Shown here: in pieces, positions 12,287 through 25,481 of the stretch
Layout of the letters: each line of letters begins with the position of its first letter
How positions within the stretch are numbered: position 1 is the stretch's first letter
Assembly: GCF_963259705.1 (NCBI RefSeq)
Contig: NC_081844.1
Span: 42,163,341-42,227,340, forward strand
Length of the DNA stretch: 64,000 nucleotides
Source of the DNA: Myotis daubentonii
Taxonomy: Eukaryota > Chordata > Mammalia > Chiroptera > Vespertilionidae
Direction: 5' to 3'
The notes under the pieces: generated by a model
Seen by the model: the letters and a program-made list of their open reading frames with translations, nothing else
Database searches by the model: none
What the model was told of the DNA's origin: nothing
Translations under genes and position numbers: made by a program

Positions 12287-12509
12287 CAGCAGTTCTCAAC
12301 CTGTGGGTCGCGACCCCTTTGGGGGTCGAACAACCCTTTCACAGGGGTCGCCTAAGGCCATTGGAAAACACATATATAATTACATATTGTTTTTGTGATT
12401 AATCACTATGCTTTAATTATATTCAATTTGTAACAATGAAATTGGGGGTCACCACAACATGGGGAAGTGTATTAAAGGGTTGCGGTATTAGGAAGGTTGA
12501 GAACCACTG
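12287..12509 (+). mobile_element. SPIN hAT MITE, internally deleted copy
   Basis: The ends are cagcagttctcaacctgtgg and ggttgagaaccactg, with the SPIN hallmark ggtcgcgacccctttggggg. A perfect 8-bp duplication gtctagaa flanks it (12279-12286 and 12510-12517). Compared with the copy at 59091-59401 it lacks 88 bases in the middle. SPIN elements are known to have moved horizontally among tetrapods, including vesper bats. Confidence 0.95.
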
Positions 12510-12517
12510 GTCTAGAA

Positions 12518-13449
12518 TGTAGAAGAGGATAGGTTAATATGTGCATACATAAGCAACTCTCAAATGCACCTGACAACCACCCCCATCCAACCAGCTCTGC
12601 AGAGTCAGAATAAGAGATGAAGAACCTGGCAGCCACCATAGGACAACCCCTCGGTCTGGTCAGGAGTACATTGTGACATAATTTATAGAAGGACTCCCAG
12701 AATTTTGGGGAAGAAATTGAGAGTGTGATTCCTCATGGCATTAATGGACATAGAGCCAAAAATATGAATATTGTTTCTTTTGTTATGATCTGTTCCAGCT
12801 ATTATTGCTTAAAAAATAAGCCACCCCAAAACTTTGGCCAAAATCACCATCCTCCAGTAATTTGTCAAAATGACAAACAAGGAGGGAAGCGAAGAGGCAT
12901 CTATTACATATTCTCTAGGCCTTTTAGAAAACATAAAATTTTTCCTTTGACCACATATATGTGAATATACAAGAAAGGTGATTTTGTAGAAATCAAGGGA
13001 ATGGACACACTGTTTAAAAAGGAACAGCCCACAACTATTGCCATGGCAAACTGAAAGAGTACAATGCTACCCATTATGCTGTTAGCATTGTTTTAAATCA
13101 ACAACCTAAAGGACAAGATTATCTCCCAAGGGAATCAATCTACATATTGGAAAATATTACATAGTTACCTGGGTTAAATGAAAGTTGGCCTGCTCCACTC
13201 AAAGAACCACACTTTGTGAGAACAGTGAAAAGAAACTGAAGCTGCTGGAACCTATCTCCTAGAATTCATAGCCTAATAGATGTAAATAAATAAAGTAATT
13301 CTGAAATATTTTTTAAAATAATGCCAAAATTTATTGGCTTAAAACTACAACAATTATTTTATTGTCTTTTGTGGTTTGCAGGGGTCTGGAATTTGGGAAT
13401 GATGAGACTGTGTGGTTCTGCCTTCAGGTCCATTATGGAGGAGCAGTTA
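12518..13449. other. Unassigned DNA
   Basis: No recognisable gene or element. The small open frame at 12725-12964 has no family signature. Confidence 0.45.
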
Positions 13450-13457
13450 GGCTGTGA

Positions 13458-13668
13458 CAGGGGTCCTCAAACTTTTTAAACAGGGGGCCAGTTCACTGTC
13501 CCTCAGACCATTGGAGGGCCGGACTATAGTTTAAAAAAAAAAAAAAAACTATGAACAAATTCCTATGCACAATGCACATATCTTATTTTGAAGTAAAAAA
13601 ACGAAACGGAAACAAATACAATATTTGTATTTGCATGTGGCCCGTGGGCCGTAGTTTGAGGACCCCTG
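13458..13668 (+). mobile_element. hAT-type non-autonomous element
   Basis: Inverted ends caggggtcctcaaac and gtttgaggacccctg are perfect over 15 bases. The flanks are 8-bp duplications with two mismatches (ggctgtga at 13450-13457, gactgtgg at 13669-13676). Inside are the ggccggactatagttt and tggcccgtgggccg motifs of a family common in bats. It encodes nothing. Confidence 0.9.
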
Positions 13669-13851
13669 GACTGTGGCTACCGCTGTAACAGAGATGGGGG
13701 CGCTGGAGCTGCCGGAGACTCGCCGGGCATCTCTTTCTCTTCATGTAGTCTCAGGCCTCCTCCATATGGCCCCACCACGTGGAGGAGTGTAGATTTCCTC
13801 ATAGCCTGGCAGCCTCAAGGAGACAGATGGTTTACGTGGCAGGTGAAGTTT

Positions 13852-13924
13852 TTAAGAGCAAATAATCCAGCATAAAAGATTTTAAGAGCAAATAATCTAG
13901 CATAAAAGATTTTAAGAGCAAATT
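13852..13924 (+). repeat. Tandem repeat, 31-bp unit
   Basis: The unit ttttaagagcaaataat plus ccagcataaaaga is present in two complete copies and a partial third, differing by one base (ccagc/ctagc). It ends at the insertion point of the neighbouring Ves SINE. Confidence 0.85.
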
Positions 13925-13935
13925 ACTTCACCTTT

Positions 13936-14185
13936 TTTTTCAATCCTCACCCGAGGATATTTTTCCATTGATTTGTAGCAAGAGTGGACGAGAGAGGGAG
14001 AGACAGAAAGAAATATCGATGTGAGAGAAACACATCGATTGGTTGCCTCCTGCATGTGTCCGGATCAGGGCCTGGGGCAGGGAGAAGCCTGCAACCTAGG
14101 TATGTGCCCTTGACTGGAATTAAACCTGGAACCCTTTGGTCCACAGTCCAATGCTCTGTCCTCTGAGCCAAACTGGCTAGGGCTG
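13936..14185 (-). mobile_element. Ves SINE
   Basis: On the minus strand this is a tRNA-like head (tggctcagaggacagagc), a body with a gatgtgtttctctcacatcg hairpin-like stretch, and the tail gaggattg typical of bat Ves. Target duplications cttcaccttt flank it at 13926-13935 and 14186-14195. Confidence 0.9.
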
Positions 14186-14506
14186 CTTCACCTTTCATGA
14201 CCACGCCTCAGAAATCATGCAATGACAATTCTGTCACATTCTCTTGGTACAAGCGAGTTACCACCCAACCAGATTCAAGAAAAGGGAATTCTGACTCCCT
14301 CTTGATGGGAGAGTGGCAAGCTTCTGGAAGAGACTGAGGGGCAGGACCTATTATTGCTGTCATCTTTAGAAATACAACCTGTCACAGGATTTACTATTGC
14401 CATTAAAATTATGCTGGCCAGAGATATATGTCATAAATAAATGAATAAACCATATACATTTCTGTGATTTTATCAATACCTTTCTTTCTCCCTGTTACCC
14501 CCCCTT

Positions 14507-14530
14507 CCTACCCCCCCCCCCCCCGCCCCA
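14507..14530 (+). repeat. Poly-C tract
   Basis: A near-uninterrupted C run broken by a single G. It is a simple repeat prone to length change. Confidence 0.9.
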
Positions 14531-14639
14531 CCATATTATATAGTTGGTGCTGTGCAGGACGTAGCTGAAAATATATTTTCCTGATTCATCTTTTATCCAA
14601 CTTTTATGGCTTCTCTTATCCCTCTAATATTCTAAGTCT

Positions 14640-15415
14640 GAGAGTCCCCTCAATTCCAGATTTTGTCTTTGTTCTGTCCACTTCCAACTCTATACCATCT
14701 TATTGAAAATCTAATCCACATTATTCTCTCCTATGGCTTTAAATACCATTTTTATACAGCTGACACTGAAATCCATATTACTAGCTTCAACCTTTCTCCT
14801 AAGTCCAAGATCTATATTTCAAACTCAATGTTGAAAATTACTAACCAAATGTCCCAGCAATACTTAACATTCAATGTATTCCCCCTTCTTCTGACTTTCC
14901 ATTCTTATTGATGTCACTATTTCTATAATAATTTAGAAATATATACTCCAAAAGTTATATAAAACATCTAATCAACTTCGCTACTAAAACCTCACTTAAT
15001 CAATTTCCAAGCCCTATCATTTCAGCCTCTCTAATCATTCATAGATTTATTCTGCAATGGTCATTTCTGTGGCTACCAAGGTAATTTCCTCCTTTTATCT
15101 TACATATTGCAATTAGTTTAAAATATTTAAAAGCACTATATTCATTGTGTAACATTATGCCACAAAATTCTTTAATGGTTTACCTTGTCTCTAGAGTAAA
15201 GTATACCATCGTCCTATAGTTCCACCTTTGTTTATCTTTGTTCAACACAAGTAATAATTTTATGTTCCCTGAATTTATGCCAAATTCTCCAACCACTATA
15301 CTTTTGCTTAAATCCTTTCCTCCACGTTTGAATGCTACCCCAAAACTTCTATGAAAATCCAACTAATAGATCTACTTTCATTTCAACTGCCACCTTCTCT
15401 GTAACTCCCCCCTAA
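14640..15415 (+). mobile_element. L2 LINE 3' region
   Basis: The plus strand follows L2 in sense: tataccatcttattgaaaat, then acagctgacactgaaatcca (14757), then ccaagatctatatttcaaac (14804), then a pyrimidine-rich 3' part. These lie over the end of the L2 reverse transcriptase frame and its 3' UTR. The frame is broken throughout. Confidence 0.7.
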
Positions 15416-15429
15416 AATTGCCAACTAGA

Positions 15430-15604
15430 GCCTAGCCTGTGTGTTTCAGTGGTTGAGCATCAATCCAAGAGTTTGCCGGTTTGATTCCTGGCCAGGGCAC
15501 ATGCCTGGGTTGTGGGCTGGGGGCATGCAGGAGGAAGCTGGTCGATGTTTCCATCTCTTTCTCCCTCTGTCTCTCTAAAAATCAATAAAAACATTTAATT
15601 TAAA
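15430..15604 (+). mobile_element. Ves SINE
   Basis: The head (agcctagcctgtgtgtttcag), B box (ggtttgattcctggccag), body (gggcatgcaggaggaagctg) and ctctctaaaaatcaataaaa tail are all visible. It is bordered by a 14-bp imperfect duplication (aattgccaactaga at 15416-15429, aattgctagctaga at 15606-15619) and interrupts or abuts L2 sequence. Confidence 0.9.
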
Positions 15605-15619
15605 CAATTGCTAGCTAGA

Positions 15620-15930
15620 AGTAATTTTGAACTCATTCATTTACTCATGTCTTTACTCAAGAAATATTCATTGAAGGCCTACTGTGCCAGGTGCTATTCT
15701 AATTGTGGAAATAAGCCTAGAAAGAAAGAGTCCAAGTTTTGCTTTCTTTGGAGTGGACAGAAGAGAGAAACTGACCAGAAACAAATAAACAAATTAATAA
15801 ACAACATCATTTCCAATATTGAAAGCTATAATGAATAAAACAGGGCGATGCAAGAGTAACTAAGTTTGGTTGAGGAACTATGTGAAATGAGTTGATCAGG
15901 AAAGACCTCTCAGCCGAGACTGCATCTGTA
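15620..15930 (-). mobile_element. L2 LINE 3' fragment
   Basis: The plus strand is the reverse complement of an L2 tail: attcatttactcatgtct, aggcctactgtgccaggtgc (15675), aacaaattaataaac (15787), tgatcaggaaagacctctca (15892). It is much decayed. Confidence 0.65.
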
Positions 15931-16059
15931 CAGAAACAAGAAGGAGCCAGCTGACTAAAGGTCATGACACCAATCAAAGATCATGATTCCAGACAAAAAG
16001 GACAACAAATGTGATGACCGCCCTTGGTCTGGATGAACTGGACTATGTTGGATGGAGAA

Positions 16060-16326
16060 AACAAACGGCCTCTCTCCCTGGCTTGTAAATGCCCATCTTC
16101 TCTCTGTTTTCACATGTTCTTTCCTCTCTGTATTTGAGTCATAATCTCTTCTCACCAGGACATCAGTCATATTAAATTAGGATCCACTGATGTCATGTTA
16201 ATGATGTCATGTTAATTAAATTAGCTCTTTAAAGGCTCTGTCTCCAAATACAGTCACATGCTGAGGTACCGGGATTGGGATTTCAACGTACAAACTTGAG
16301 GGAGGACACAAGTTAGCCTATAACAG
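16060..16326 (-). mobile_element. MaLR LTR (MLT1-type), partial
   Basis: The plus strand reads as a reversed MLT1-type LTR: cctctctccctggcttgtaa (16068), tctccaaatacagtcacatg (16241), ggaggacacaagttagccta ending at 16326. Its 3' end is missing. It contains a local duplication of tgatgtcatgttaa (16189-16216). Confidence 0.75.
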
Positions 16327-17436
16327 CATGGTATGTGAACCTGGAATACAAGGTGTGGATTGTATTCTAATGGCAAAAAAAAATCTACAGGATCTGATTT
16401 GCTTTTCTTTTTTTTTAAAGGAAGACACTGGACTCTGTGTAGGAAATAGAGTCTAGAGAAGCAAAAAATAAAGTATAAAGACTAGTTTTTCTATTAGTCT
16501 AATGAAGGCACCCACATGAGACCAATAATACAGGCTAATTTCCCTAAACCCTTCTCTTTGCTGGCACAATCACATAATGCTGGGGTTAAAAAAGAGATAC
16601 AAACCAAGTAGCATTTCTTTACAAACATTTTTTTCCCTTAATAATTTTCAAAAACTTGCTACTTTATCAAATATGTGAGAACAAATTTCGAGTTTACATA
16701 GTATTTTAATAAGCATGTGACTTTATAGTTTTCCTAAATACAATTTTTTACATCTTTAAAAGGAGAAATTTAAATTAAGTGACCCAAAATGCTTTTTACT
16801 AGTTCTGAAATTGCAAATTCCAACCAGTTTTCTTTTTTTTAAAAAAAAGGATAATTCTTAATGTCAAGTCCAAATGTATTTGAGATGTAGTCTATGAATA
16901 TTTTAATCAGTTCCATATCAAACCTAAAAGTATTGGATCAGGAGTTCAGGGTTAACCTTGAATTAAAATGAGTACCTTTCAAGAAATCTGTAGAGAATCA
17001 TTAAAACCATTGTTTCAGCCTCACTGAAGGAGGCTTTTTATAGCTTTTTAGTGTATCATTGTTCAGCTACTGAATCAGAAATGGACCCATCAACCTCATC
17101 TCTCAACCTATCAAAGGCTATGCCTGTTTTTAGACTTATTTCTTGTCCAGACCATTAAAATCATATTCACATGAAATCACAGGCTTGAAATCATGCCTAG
17201 TCACACATCTCAAAAAGACAAATTGCTTCCTTCTTTCTAAGTTGTACTACTGTCCACTAATAGTGCTGTGTTCTGAGAAAGCTTGCCCATTCTCTCAGAT
17301 GAGTAAACTCATCTTTATCTTTATGATTGTTCCATTTTTTATTTCATCAACCAAAATATTGGAAGATTTGTAAGAGGCTGCTCAAATACAATTAATGTCA
17401 GTGAAAGCTGAAGTTTTCTTGTCATTAATTTCATTG
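16327..17436. other. Unassigned DNA
   Basis: AT-rich with several homopolymer runs. No gene or recognisable element is seen. Confidence 0.5.
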
Positions 17437-17444
17437 GCCTAGAG

Positions 17445-17655
17445 CCCTGGTGGGCAAACTGAGGCTCGCGAGCTTCATGCGGCTCTTTGGCCCCTCGAGT
17501 GTGGCTCTTCCACAAAATACCGACTTCTGAGCATGGGCCACGAAGTTTCAATCACACTGTACATGCGCGCCTGCACGTGGTATTTTGTGGAAGAGCCACA
17601 CTCAAGGGGACAAAGAGCTGCATGTGGCTCGCAAGCCGCAGTTTGCCGACCACTG
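17445..17655 (+). mobile_element. hAT MITE with long near-palindromic arms
   Basis: A perfect 8-bp duplication gcctagag flanks it (17437-17444, 17656-17663). The ends are ccctggtgggcaaactg and cagtttgccgaccactg. Long inner arms (gtggctcttccacaaaatac against its reverse complement near 17580) make most of the element foldable. No coding capacity. Confidence 0.95.
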
Positions 17656-17663
17656 GCCTAGAG

Positions 17664-18789
17664 AAAGCCTCATAGCCAGTGAACAGCTATAAGCTGAGGA
17701 AAAAGGAAAGAATTATCAACTTCCCCCACCCACCCTGCCTCCACGCAGATGCATCAGTCCCTAAGAGTACAGGAAAACAAATCATATTAGTACACAGATG
17801 TGTCCCAGGTTAGCAACCTATCTCACGTATTTATCCCACTTCTGTGGAAAGATGTGCCTGATTAGACAACCCTCCTCCACAAGAAAATTACTGGTAGCTT
17901 GGTTCTTTATTCCAGCACCCATTTATCTTGCTGCTAGGTACAATGACAATATAAGGCTTTTAGTTAACATCACTTTTTATCTGTTGTTGGTTCAATGGTC
18001 TGTGCTTGGGTTCCTCATTGCTGTTCCACACCATCAGTCATTATATTTCTTAGAAGGTTATACCCAGAAAATAGACTTATATGCATAAATTGATTCCTAC
18101 TCACAATTCCTGCCCTATCTTCTCTTCTAATCTGGTCAATTATACTAGTGTCCCTACATGAATTTTTTTTAAGTTCTAGAATGAGTTCTAAGAATCCAGC
18201 ACTCTGGCTGCATATTCTTGTCTCCATCTTCGATCTGCCTGCCAGTATTGGTGCACAACTGTTAATAAGCCCCAGCCTGAATGGGACAAGATTAACTAAA
18301 CCTAGCCTCCTCTAGACAAGAACAAAACTGCCTAAATGTAGGGCATCACTGCGATAGGAGTAATTAGTGAGTTCTTTCCTCAGTGTAAGTTTGCTGAATA
18401 CATGCATGAGTAAACTGAATGAAACTGATTGGGATTCTATGAAACAGTTTAAAGTACATGATGAAAAATGTGCTCGGAATCAAAGGAAAGTATTACCTTT
18501 CTCAAATCTACTAGTATACTTCCTTGCAAGAGAAGACTTCTGCATTTCAGTGGATTCTGGTCTGTCAACACTCCTGTAAGCTTCTTTGATGTTTGAATGT
18601 CTCATCCATTTATGCTTTAAAAGAGACTTTCCAAGTATTACACAGAGAGCCATGTGTGCCATGAAGAGATGAATTACATTTGGAGCCCTATGAAAAGTTG
18701 TAAATAATAGTATAACATGAACTCTTTTGCATTTTAGAAAGACCTGTCTGGCCACAAGAGAGGCAATGATTTGGAGAGAAAAAGGGGTG
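17664..18789. other. Unassigned DNA
   Basis: No gene or repeat I can name. Short open frames on both strands lack any family signature. Confidence 0.45.
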
Positions 18790-21480
18790 AAAACAGAAAG
18801 ACCATATCAGATCTACAGAGACGAGGACTCTTGTGCAGATGGTTGATTTGGGGACGTGATCCCAGGAACAGGAGTAAGATTACTGGAAAAAAGTGAAACA
18901 GGAAAAGCCATTCTAAGTGTGCATTATTGAGCAGATTACCACCATTGTGCTACTTTGACTCAATGTTACAGGATGCCTTCTGAGTTACTGGGTAGCTTCC
19001 CCTAAGGAACTTTAATTCCTTTGGATTTCTGAGTATGCTCACGAACCAGCATGTGTTGCCTGGACTCCTGCAGGAACTCTGAATAGCAGCAGCAGGAAAA
19101 TCTCAAGGCAGTAAACAAAAGATATGTGATACAGTTGAGCTGTGGAGCTATCAAACTATGCCTGCAGCTAATTGCCTCAGCAATGCTAGGAGCACAGTGG
19201 ATGTAAAATGAGCATTAAAAAAAATGGTCAATATGATCTGCCCCTTGTACGTCTTAGATATGCGTGTGCCCTACATTACGTCCAGTTCATCACAGAAGTT
19301 TCTAGTTGGTATGTCCACAGTCTTCACAAAAGATTCTACAAGAAGGCTTAGTGGAACAATCCTCGATGCTTCAACATGGAACAGGTGCATGTCAGCAGTT
19401 CAAAATGCCCTTCCTCAATTAGCACTTTATCTTTAAAAAGCTAAGCCCCATAATTACTTTACCCTTAACTACAGTAGCTGTAATTGACCATATATGATCA
19501 TCACTGTGTATGAATGCCCCCCAAAAAAACTACAGTGAATCCCCTAGTTGCTAAAAAAAAAAAAATCCTTTTTGCTCCCATTGTGCAGTGGCTCACCATA
19601 AATCCTCATGGTAATCAAGATCAATTTCTGTCTTATCTGTGAAAAACCCAGCTGATAGTTATAAATTTAGGTTCAGCAGAACTCTTATCACTCCCCTAAA
19701 ATGAGCAAATGGTAATTACACTTCAGATTCAGTGAAACTGCCACACCTACCAGTAATTAGGATTTCCAATCTAGCCGAGTTTAAGATTATAGGAACCCAA
19801 CGGATAAATTCTGAAAGTTCATCACTGGAAGCGATGTTTGCAAAGCCAAAACCTACTTCTGCCTTTTGGATCCTGGACAGAGTACCATATATCAGCAATA
19901 TAACACAATGGAATATTGCTTTTACAACATCATATCAGGTTGTTCTTGACTGGACCTTAATTAAGCCTTTAATAGACCATTCCATCATTTTATTAGGCCA
20001 GCTGCTCTGGGTGATGCCATATATGGTTGGATCATTAAATCTTATGATTATGTACCCACCGTTGAAACTCTTTCAGAATGAAAGAGGTCTGAAGCAATAT
20101 TGTATCAGATCCCATTTCAGTAAATCAGACATTCTATAAGTCCTTGAATCGTGTTGTTACAAAGAGATTTCATTGATTATAGGAAACCCTGCATGAGTCC
20201 ATAGGTGACAGCTGCAGAAGAGGCACTAGTGAACTGACATAGAGTCTGTGCCATCTGTCATGCAGCTTCCTGTGTCCTCAGAACTTGCTTGTGCTCATTC
20301 CTCAATGTACCATTTGTATTGAACAATGTGCTACTGTTACATTGCCAAATCTTATGATGCAGTGGATTGGAAATTATCCAGATAATGATAGACAACTCCA
20401 GTTTCACTCTCATTTGATGTCCCATGTTCAAGCCGTCTGTCTACTAGGGCACAGCAGAATGTCAAGGATGCTTTTTAGATATCAAGTAGTAGTTCTTTGC
20501 TGCAGAAGGTAGGATCTTGATCTAGAACCATAGCAGACTATACAGTGACTTATCACACAACATCCTTATTCATTATGAGTACCTCCAGCACTGTCATTTC
20601 TGTTGAGTTATACAGTCTAGATGGCTGGTCAGCTGTCACTACAACCATACTTGCTGCAGACCCTCTTTTGCTCTGGGCCACATTCAATGGTGGCTTTCTG
20701 AATTACTCAATGAAAGAGTAAGAATGTGATTCCCAAGTGCAGAATATGCTACCTCAGAATTCAAATAAGCCCACCAAACATTATGTCTCTTTCTTAGTGA
20801 TAGGCAGTACAAGGTCCATCAACTTGTCCTTCAGAGACAATGTCCAGGCACCTTCAAATGTCACTGCTCTGGCTGGATCCTGAATCTTCATGGGGTTTAT
20901 CTCAGAGACTCTGGCATGCACGTATCTTGCTAAGGTACCCACCATACTTTTCACTTTTGCTCATCAAATTCAATTAGCACGATGTCATCCATATAGCAAA
21001 GCAACACAACACTCTGCAGAATTTTACGATGCTCAAGCTTCCTGAAGACCAAATTGTAATGGAATCTTGGGACAAGCCAATGAACGGCATTATTGTCCTT
21101 CACGTGTAAACACAAACTGTTTCTGACCCTTTTAATTATGAGGACTGAGGACTGAAAAAGTATACTTATCAGATAAACTGCTACATACCAAGTACCAGAG
21201 TCTGTACTGATGTGCTACTGTCAGATTCTACGCTGAGCACAGTAGTTGTGATTGGGACTACCAATGGGCTACACTTACAGTCAGCCATTGTCATTTGCCA
21301 CAACCCATTTAGTTTTGGCAAAGGCCAATAATTAAATTGAATGGAGACACAAGAGGAACCTTCAGAGGAACTATGTAAATTGTGCTTTAGAATAGCCCAC
21401 CCTATCAGGAAGAAGGTAGTACTTATCACCAACAACCAGACTATTTGCAGACTATTGAAATATTTTAGACATGCCCTCAT
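18790..21480 (-). mobile_element. ERVL endogenous retrovirus pol remnant
   Basis: On the minus strand, 21480-21181 translates to a stretch resembling the start of an ERVL reverse transcriptase. Further downstream, 20995-20984 encodes a YMDD active-site motif followed by an IVLI-like context. The lower coordinates (about 20900 down to 19200) should then hold the RNase H and integrase part, but this is inferred from order alone. Stops and frameshifts interrupt every frame, so it is an old inactive copy. No LTR could be placed with confidence at either end. The limits, especially 18790-19200, are approximate. Confidence 0.7.
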
Positions 21481-24400
21481 AAGGAATTAAACTAAAGTAA
21501 TGGTGGCAGATATGATGGAAAGGGGATGGTTTCAGTAGATATCCATGAGGAAGCTGTCAGAGAAGCAAACTAAAAAGTGACTAATATATCAATCATTTCC
21601 TATATACCAGTATTTGCCTTCAGACTTCAAGGTGCCTTGTGGTCAAATAGTTCCTTAGAAAACTAAAAGTTGAGAAATGCTGGTTTACTCATAAATTGCC
21701 TACCTTCCCATAAGATTTCCATCCTAAAATGCAAATTCCTGTATCTAGTATCTTCTTTGCTACGGACCCCCAGGCATCAGAGAGAAAAGTCCATTCAGCA
21801 GTGTTTGAATATAAACCTATTTAATTTTGGACAATTCCAATATGTTTTTTGCTACATTATAAGAAAGTGTCAATTAGTTAAAATAGAACTCAAATAAATT
21901 AGCTAATAGCACTTCAAATATAAAAGGAAATCAAACTAATAGCAAACTGAAAGCTAGCACCATGGTGGGCTCCTAATTGAGAATATTTCATAGCCAGGCA
22001 GTGTTTAAATCTGAGATTCTTTGGACTTTGGGCTCCTTTAAAATATTTCCTCTCTTTTTTAAAAAAAAGATGTGTATCTATCTACACTTATTTTCCAAAA
22101 ATAATTTGGTGAACTGAAAATCCATGCCTCAGATTTCTTTTGGAGATCCCAAAAGGATTCCCAGGCACAGTTCAGCTACATATGAGCAGTATAAATTAAT
22201 GATGGATGGACACTATTCTTTGTGCTAGAAAAAGAGTGATTGAAAAATATCTCAAAATGTTAAAACTGGGTCATAAACAACATTGGGAAAAGAAACTTTA
22301 GTTGTGCGGTTGTGAAAATTAGAAGGTTTTTTTGAGTGTATAGTAAAGAAGAGTGGAGGCAAGGGACGCAATAGTGTGTTTTAACAATGTTCCAGGAAAT
22401 TTTGCTTTTACTCCCTAGTCAACTGTGAGCCTATTTCTTATAAGAGGGTTAGAAGCAAACTTTCTGAACAATCTTGAGGTGTTCTTACCAATTTCCTTCA
22501 AGTCCAACACATTGAAATCACTGGAGATGGTGACAGGAAGAGTCTCAAAAGTCTTAGATAATTCTCTGAGAACTTGTAGAAATCATAAGTACTCAGAAGC
22601 TAGTCTTTTTTCCTAAGTCACTGGCGATTTATAAAAGTTTTATCAACCTTTCTATATGAAAGGCAGTCATCATTTCAACTCTGAAGAAATGTTGCTAAAA
22701 TACACTAATGATAGCACTTTTAGTAAATTACAGGACACAACTTGACCTTCCACAGGAGAGTTGAGATGAATAAGGGAAGACTGCATGGTCGGACATGGTT
22801 TCTGTATTCTATTTCATGTCAAGTGCCAATTATTTTTCATTAAAAAAGGCATACAGAAGGCAAATATTTGTCCTAAGAGCATGTTTTTCTTCCACTAGCT
22901 TTCTTAATGGTCACTGAGGAAGAGCGATGCAATACTCATTAGGTAAAAGCACCATGAATATTGATTACTTATTATATTTATGATAATCCCAAACCACATT
23001 TAGTAACCTCTTAATTTTCCCCTCTAATATTAATCACAGAGATACAAAATTCCATTAAACAATTTCTATAATCAAGACAAAGGGTATAACATAAAATTTC
23101 AAAATGCCAAAACGAAGGCCTGCAAATTTAAAACATAAAGGTTATTGTAATGTGGAGGTCACTTCACAGACAACAAGCCAATTCTTGCATAAGCTAATTA
23201 ATCCTGGGTACTGTGTCTGCAGTTAAGCTAGCAAATAAGACTGCCTGATATTTTACACACTGGCCCACTGGCCAAGTTTTCCTTAGATAACTCAATCTTA
23301 GGACATTAGCACATAATTCACTGAGAACGCCTTCTGTAAAAGAAAAACGATATTTCTTTGTTTTACAAAACACTAATTTTTAATATAAAGCTAAGTGAAT
23401 TTAAGAAAATATACTATTTTAGAAATGAAAAGATAAAATTGAAGGCTTTTTCTATTCACTCAGTTTCACTTGAGGTCCCCAAAACTGCTAAAAATGACTG
23501 AGTAGTTCTACCTTCTAAAGACAGCTACTAATTCTATAGCTGTAAGATTTACCAAAATATAACAAAACTATACCTTTGTTTGAGTTTCTCCAAAAGGAGA
23601 GTTTGAGAAAAAAGACTCGTACTGAAGTAGTTCATTTAGTAGTTTATACAAGAAAGCAGAAGCAGGGAGAATGGAAAAGCCAACTAGTGGCACATTACTG
23701 AAATTCTGCAGGAACCTCTGAGAAACAGATATAAATGCTTTTGATGGTGGTCCACCCCCCAAAAGAGGGGGTCTGGGCATTTATCTACTGGCTTGCCCAC
23801 TGGCTGAGGGTTGGTTATGGTGTTAACAACATCACACTTTGGGACTGAGCCTACTAATGGGTGAGGAGACATCTGATTCTTTAGAGAAGGGCTTGAGCAA
23901 AAATGGAGAGGTCTGTGCTAGACACGGGGTGGGATGATAGCCATTTGCTCCTTACTATCGACCACAGCTGTGGCTGAATAAAAAATGAACCAAGGGGATG
24001 TGATGCAGGGCACCAAGAGCATCTGCTACATTAGACCACCTTTTTGTAAGAGACATTGGAAATTCTAAGGAAATTGATCAAAGTGAATAATCCCTTAAAG
24101 CAAAGGAACTCAAAGCATTGTGGTATTCCCCTTACTATTCCCATAGAGGCGGGCATAGGGTTGCTTTTTATCCCCAACAGGCAAATGAGGAAGCTTACGA
24201 AGAAGCACTTCTCTAAGAGTCTGGGGGGTGTTTACAGGAGGGGAGACTTACAACTCACAGCATCAGACATGTTTCTTCTCACCTGCAAGAAGTGGCTGAG
24301 CTACCTCTGCTACTAAGAGAATAGAGCACCAAAGAGTTCCCACATCTTAACATGTGTCCCCTTAAATTTGCCTTCCTTTCACCTGGAAATCCGAAGTCAG

Positions 24401-25480
24401 CAGGCTAGCGAGGGTAGACTGTGTGTGCAGAGTAAGGAGGAGAGAATGCAGATATGAGATCAAAATGCCCTTCTACTATTTTAATGCAGCAAGGTTACAT
24501 GACTGGCCAAGTAGGCTTTCTTCCGTGATAGGCTAGAATGGTCTCGAAAGACTATTGCCTAAAACTGCAGCCTGCAGGATGAAGAACCACAGCAGAAAGG
24601 GGCTGTGGGGATGGAACCCTGGAGGGCAGCAGCTGAAGGAAGATCTTAAGCGGTCAGCCACAGCGCACTTCCTGGGAGCCTATGGCAGGCTGCTACTTCC
24701 CACAGATTTTTTTCTGCCTCTTACCGAACATATGCCTATCAAACTGTGAGCATATTTCCCAGCACCCTTTCACTAAAGTGACCGCATGACTAAGTTATCA
24801 AGGCAAGGCTGCCAGAAGTAATGGGCACAACATTTGCCTCGCTTGCTAACACTGACATTGTTTGCCTGGATTTGCCTCTTTCCTCTTTTCTTCTATCTAA
24901 AAAACAGATGTTCGGGGCAGGTATTTGGTCATGCAGACCAGGGTAACACCTAGGTGACAGTGGAACAATAAGATCAGAGGAACTCGGGTCCCTAAATGAG
25001 CTTATGAGGCAGAGCTGGATTGTTAAGTAAGAGAGTAAAAAAAAAAAACAATTCCATTTTATTTAAGTCAGTGTTTCTCGATGTTTGTTTTTTTCCCCCA
25101 TTATTGTCCCCCCTTAAGGATAAAAAAAAATAAATGTATTTAATTTAACTAATTTTTAATTTAATTTCTTCATAATGGGAGAGATTAAAAACTAAGAAAT
25201 AAGATTTTGTTGAGCTTTAGAAGGCCACAAATCTTTTTAATACCTAAGATATTTTCTTTCTTCCCACCCTCCCCACAATTTTCACTACTATTGGTAATGC
25301 ATAATTTAAGCTATTGTATGTTTGGTCTCCTTGTTAAAGCAGTTTAACCTTTGCCCTCACGGATATAGTAAAGGAACCCACTATTTATAATCCATGACAG
25401 AAATCCTGCCATAATAAAAGTTGCTGGAGAATCAATAGAGAACTATAAACACCAAATAAATAAAACACCAGGGGAGTACA
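21481..25480. other. Unassigned, mostly unique DNA
   Basis: About 4 kb with no recognised recent element and no convincing gene. A patch at 23750-24330 has some open frames but no known domain. A stretch at 25066-25200 starting cagtgtttctcgatg may be a decayed hAT. The part next to 21481 could be the upstream portion of the minus-strand ERVL. Confidence 0.4.
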
Positions 25481-25481
25481 A

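Noticed and set aside
19732..20139. 135-codon plus-strand frame
   Set aside because: It lies antisense to the ERVL pol remnant, so it is most likely a shadow frame.
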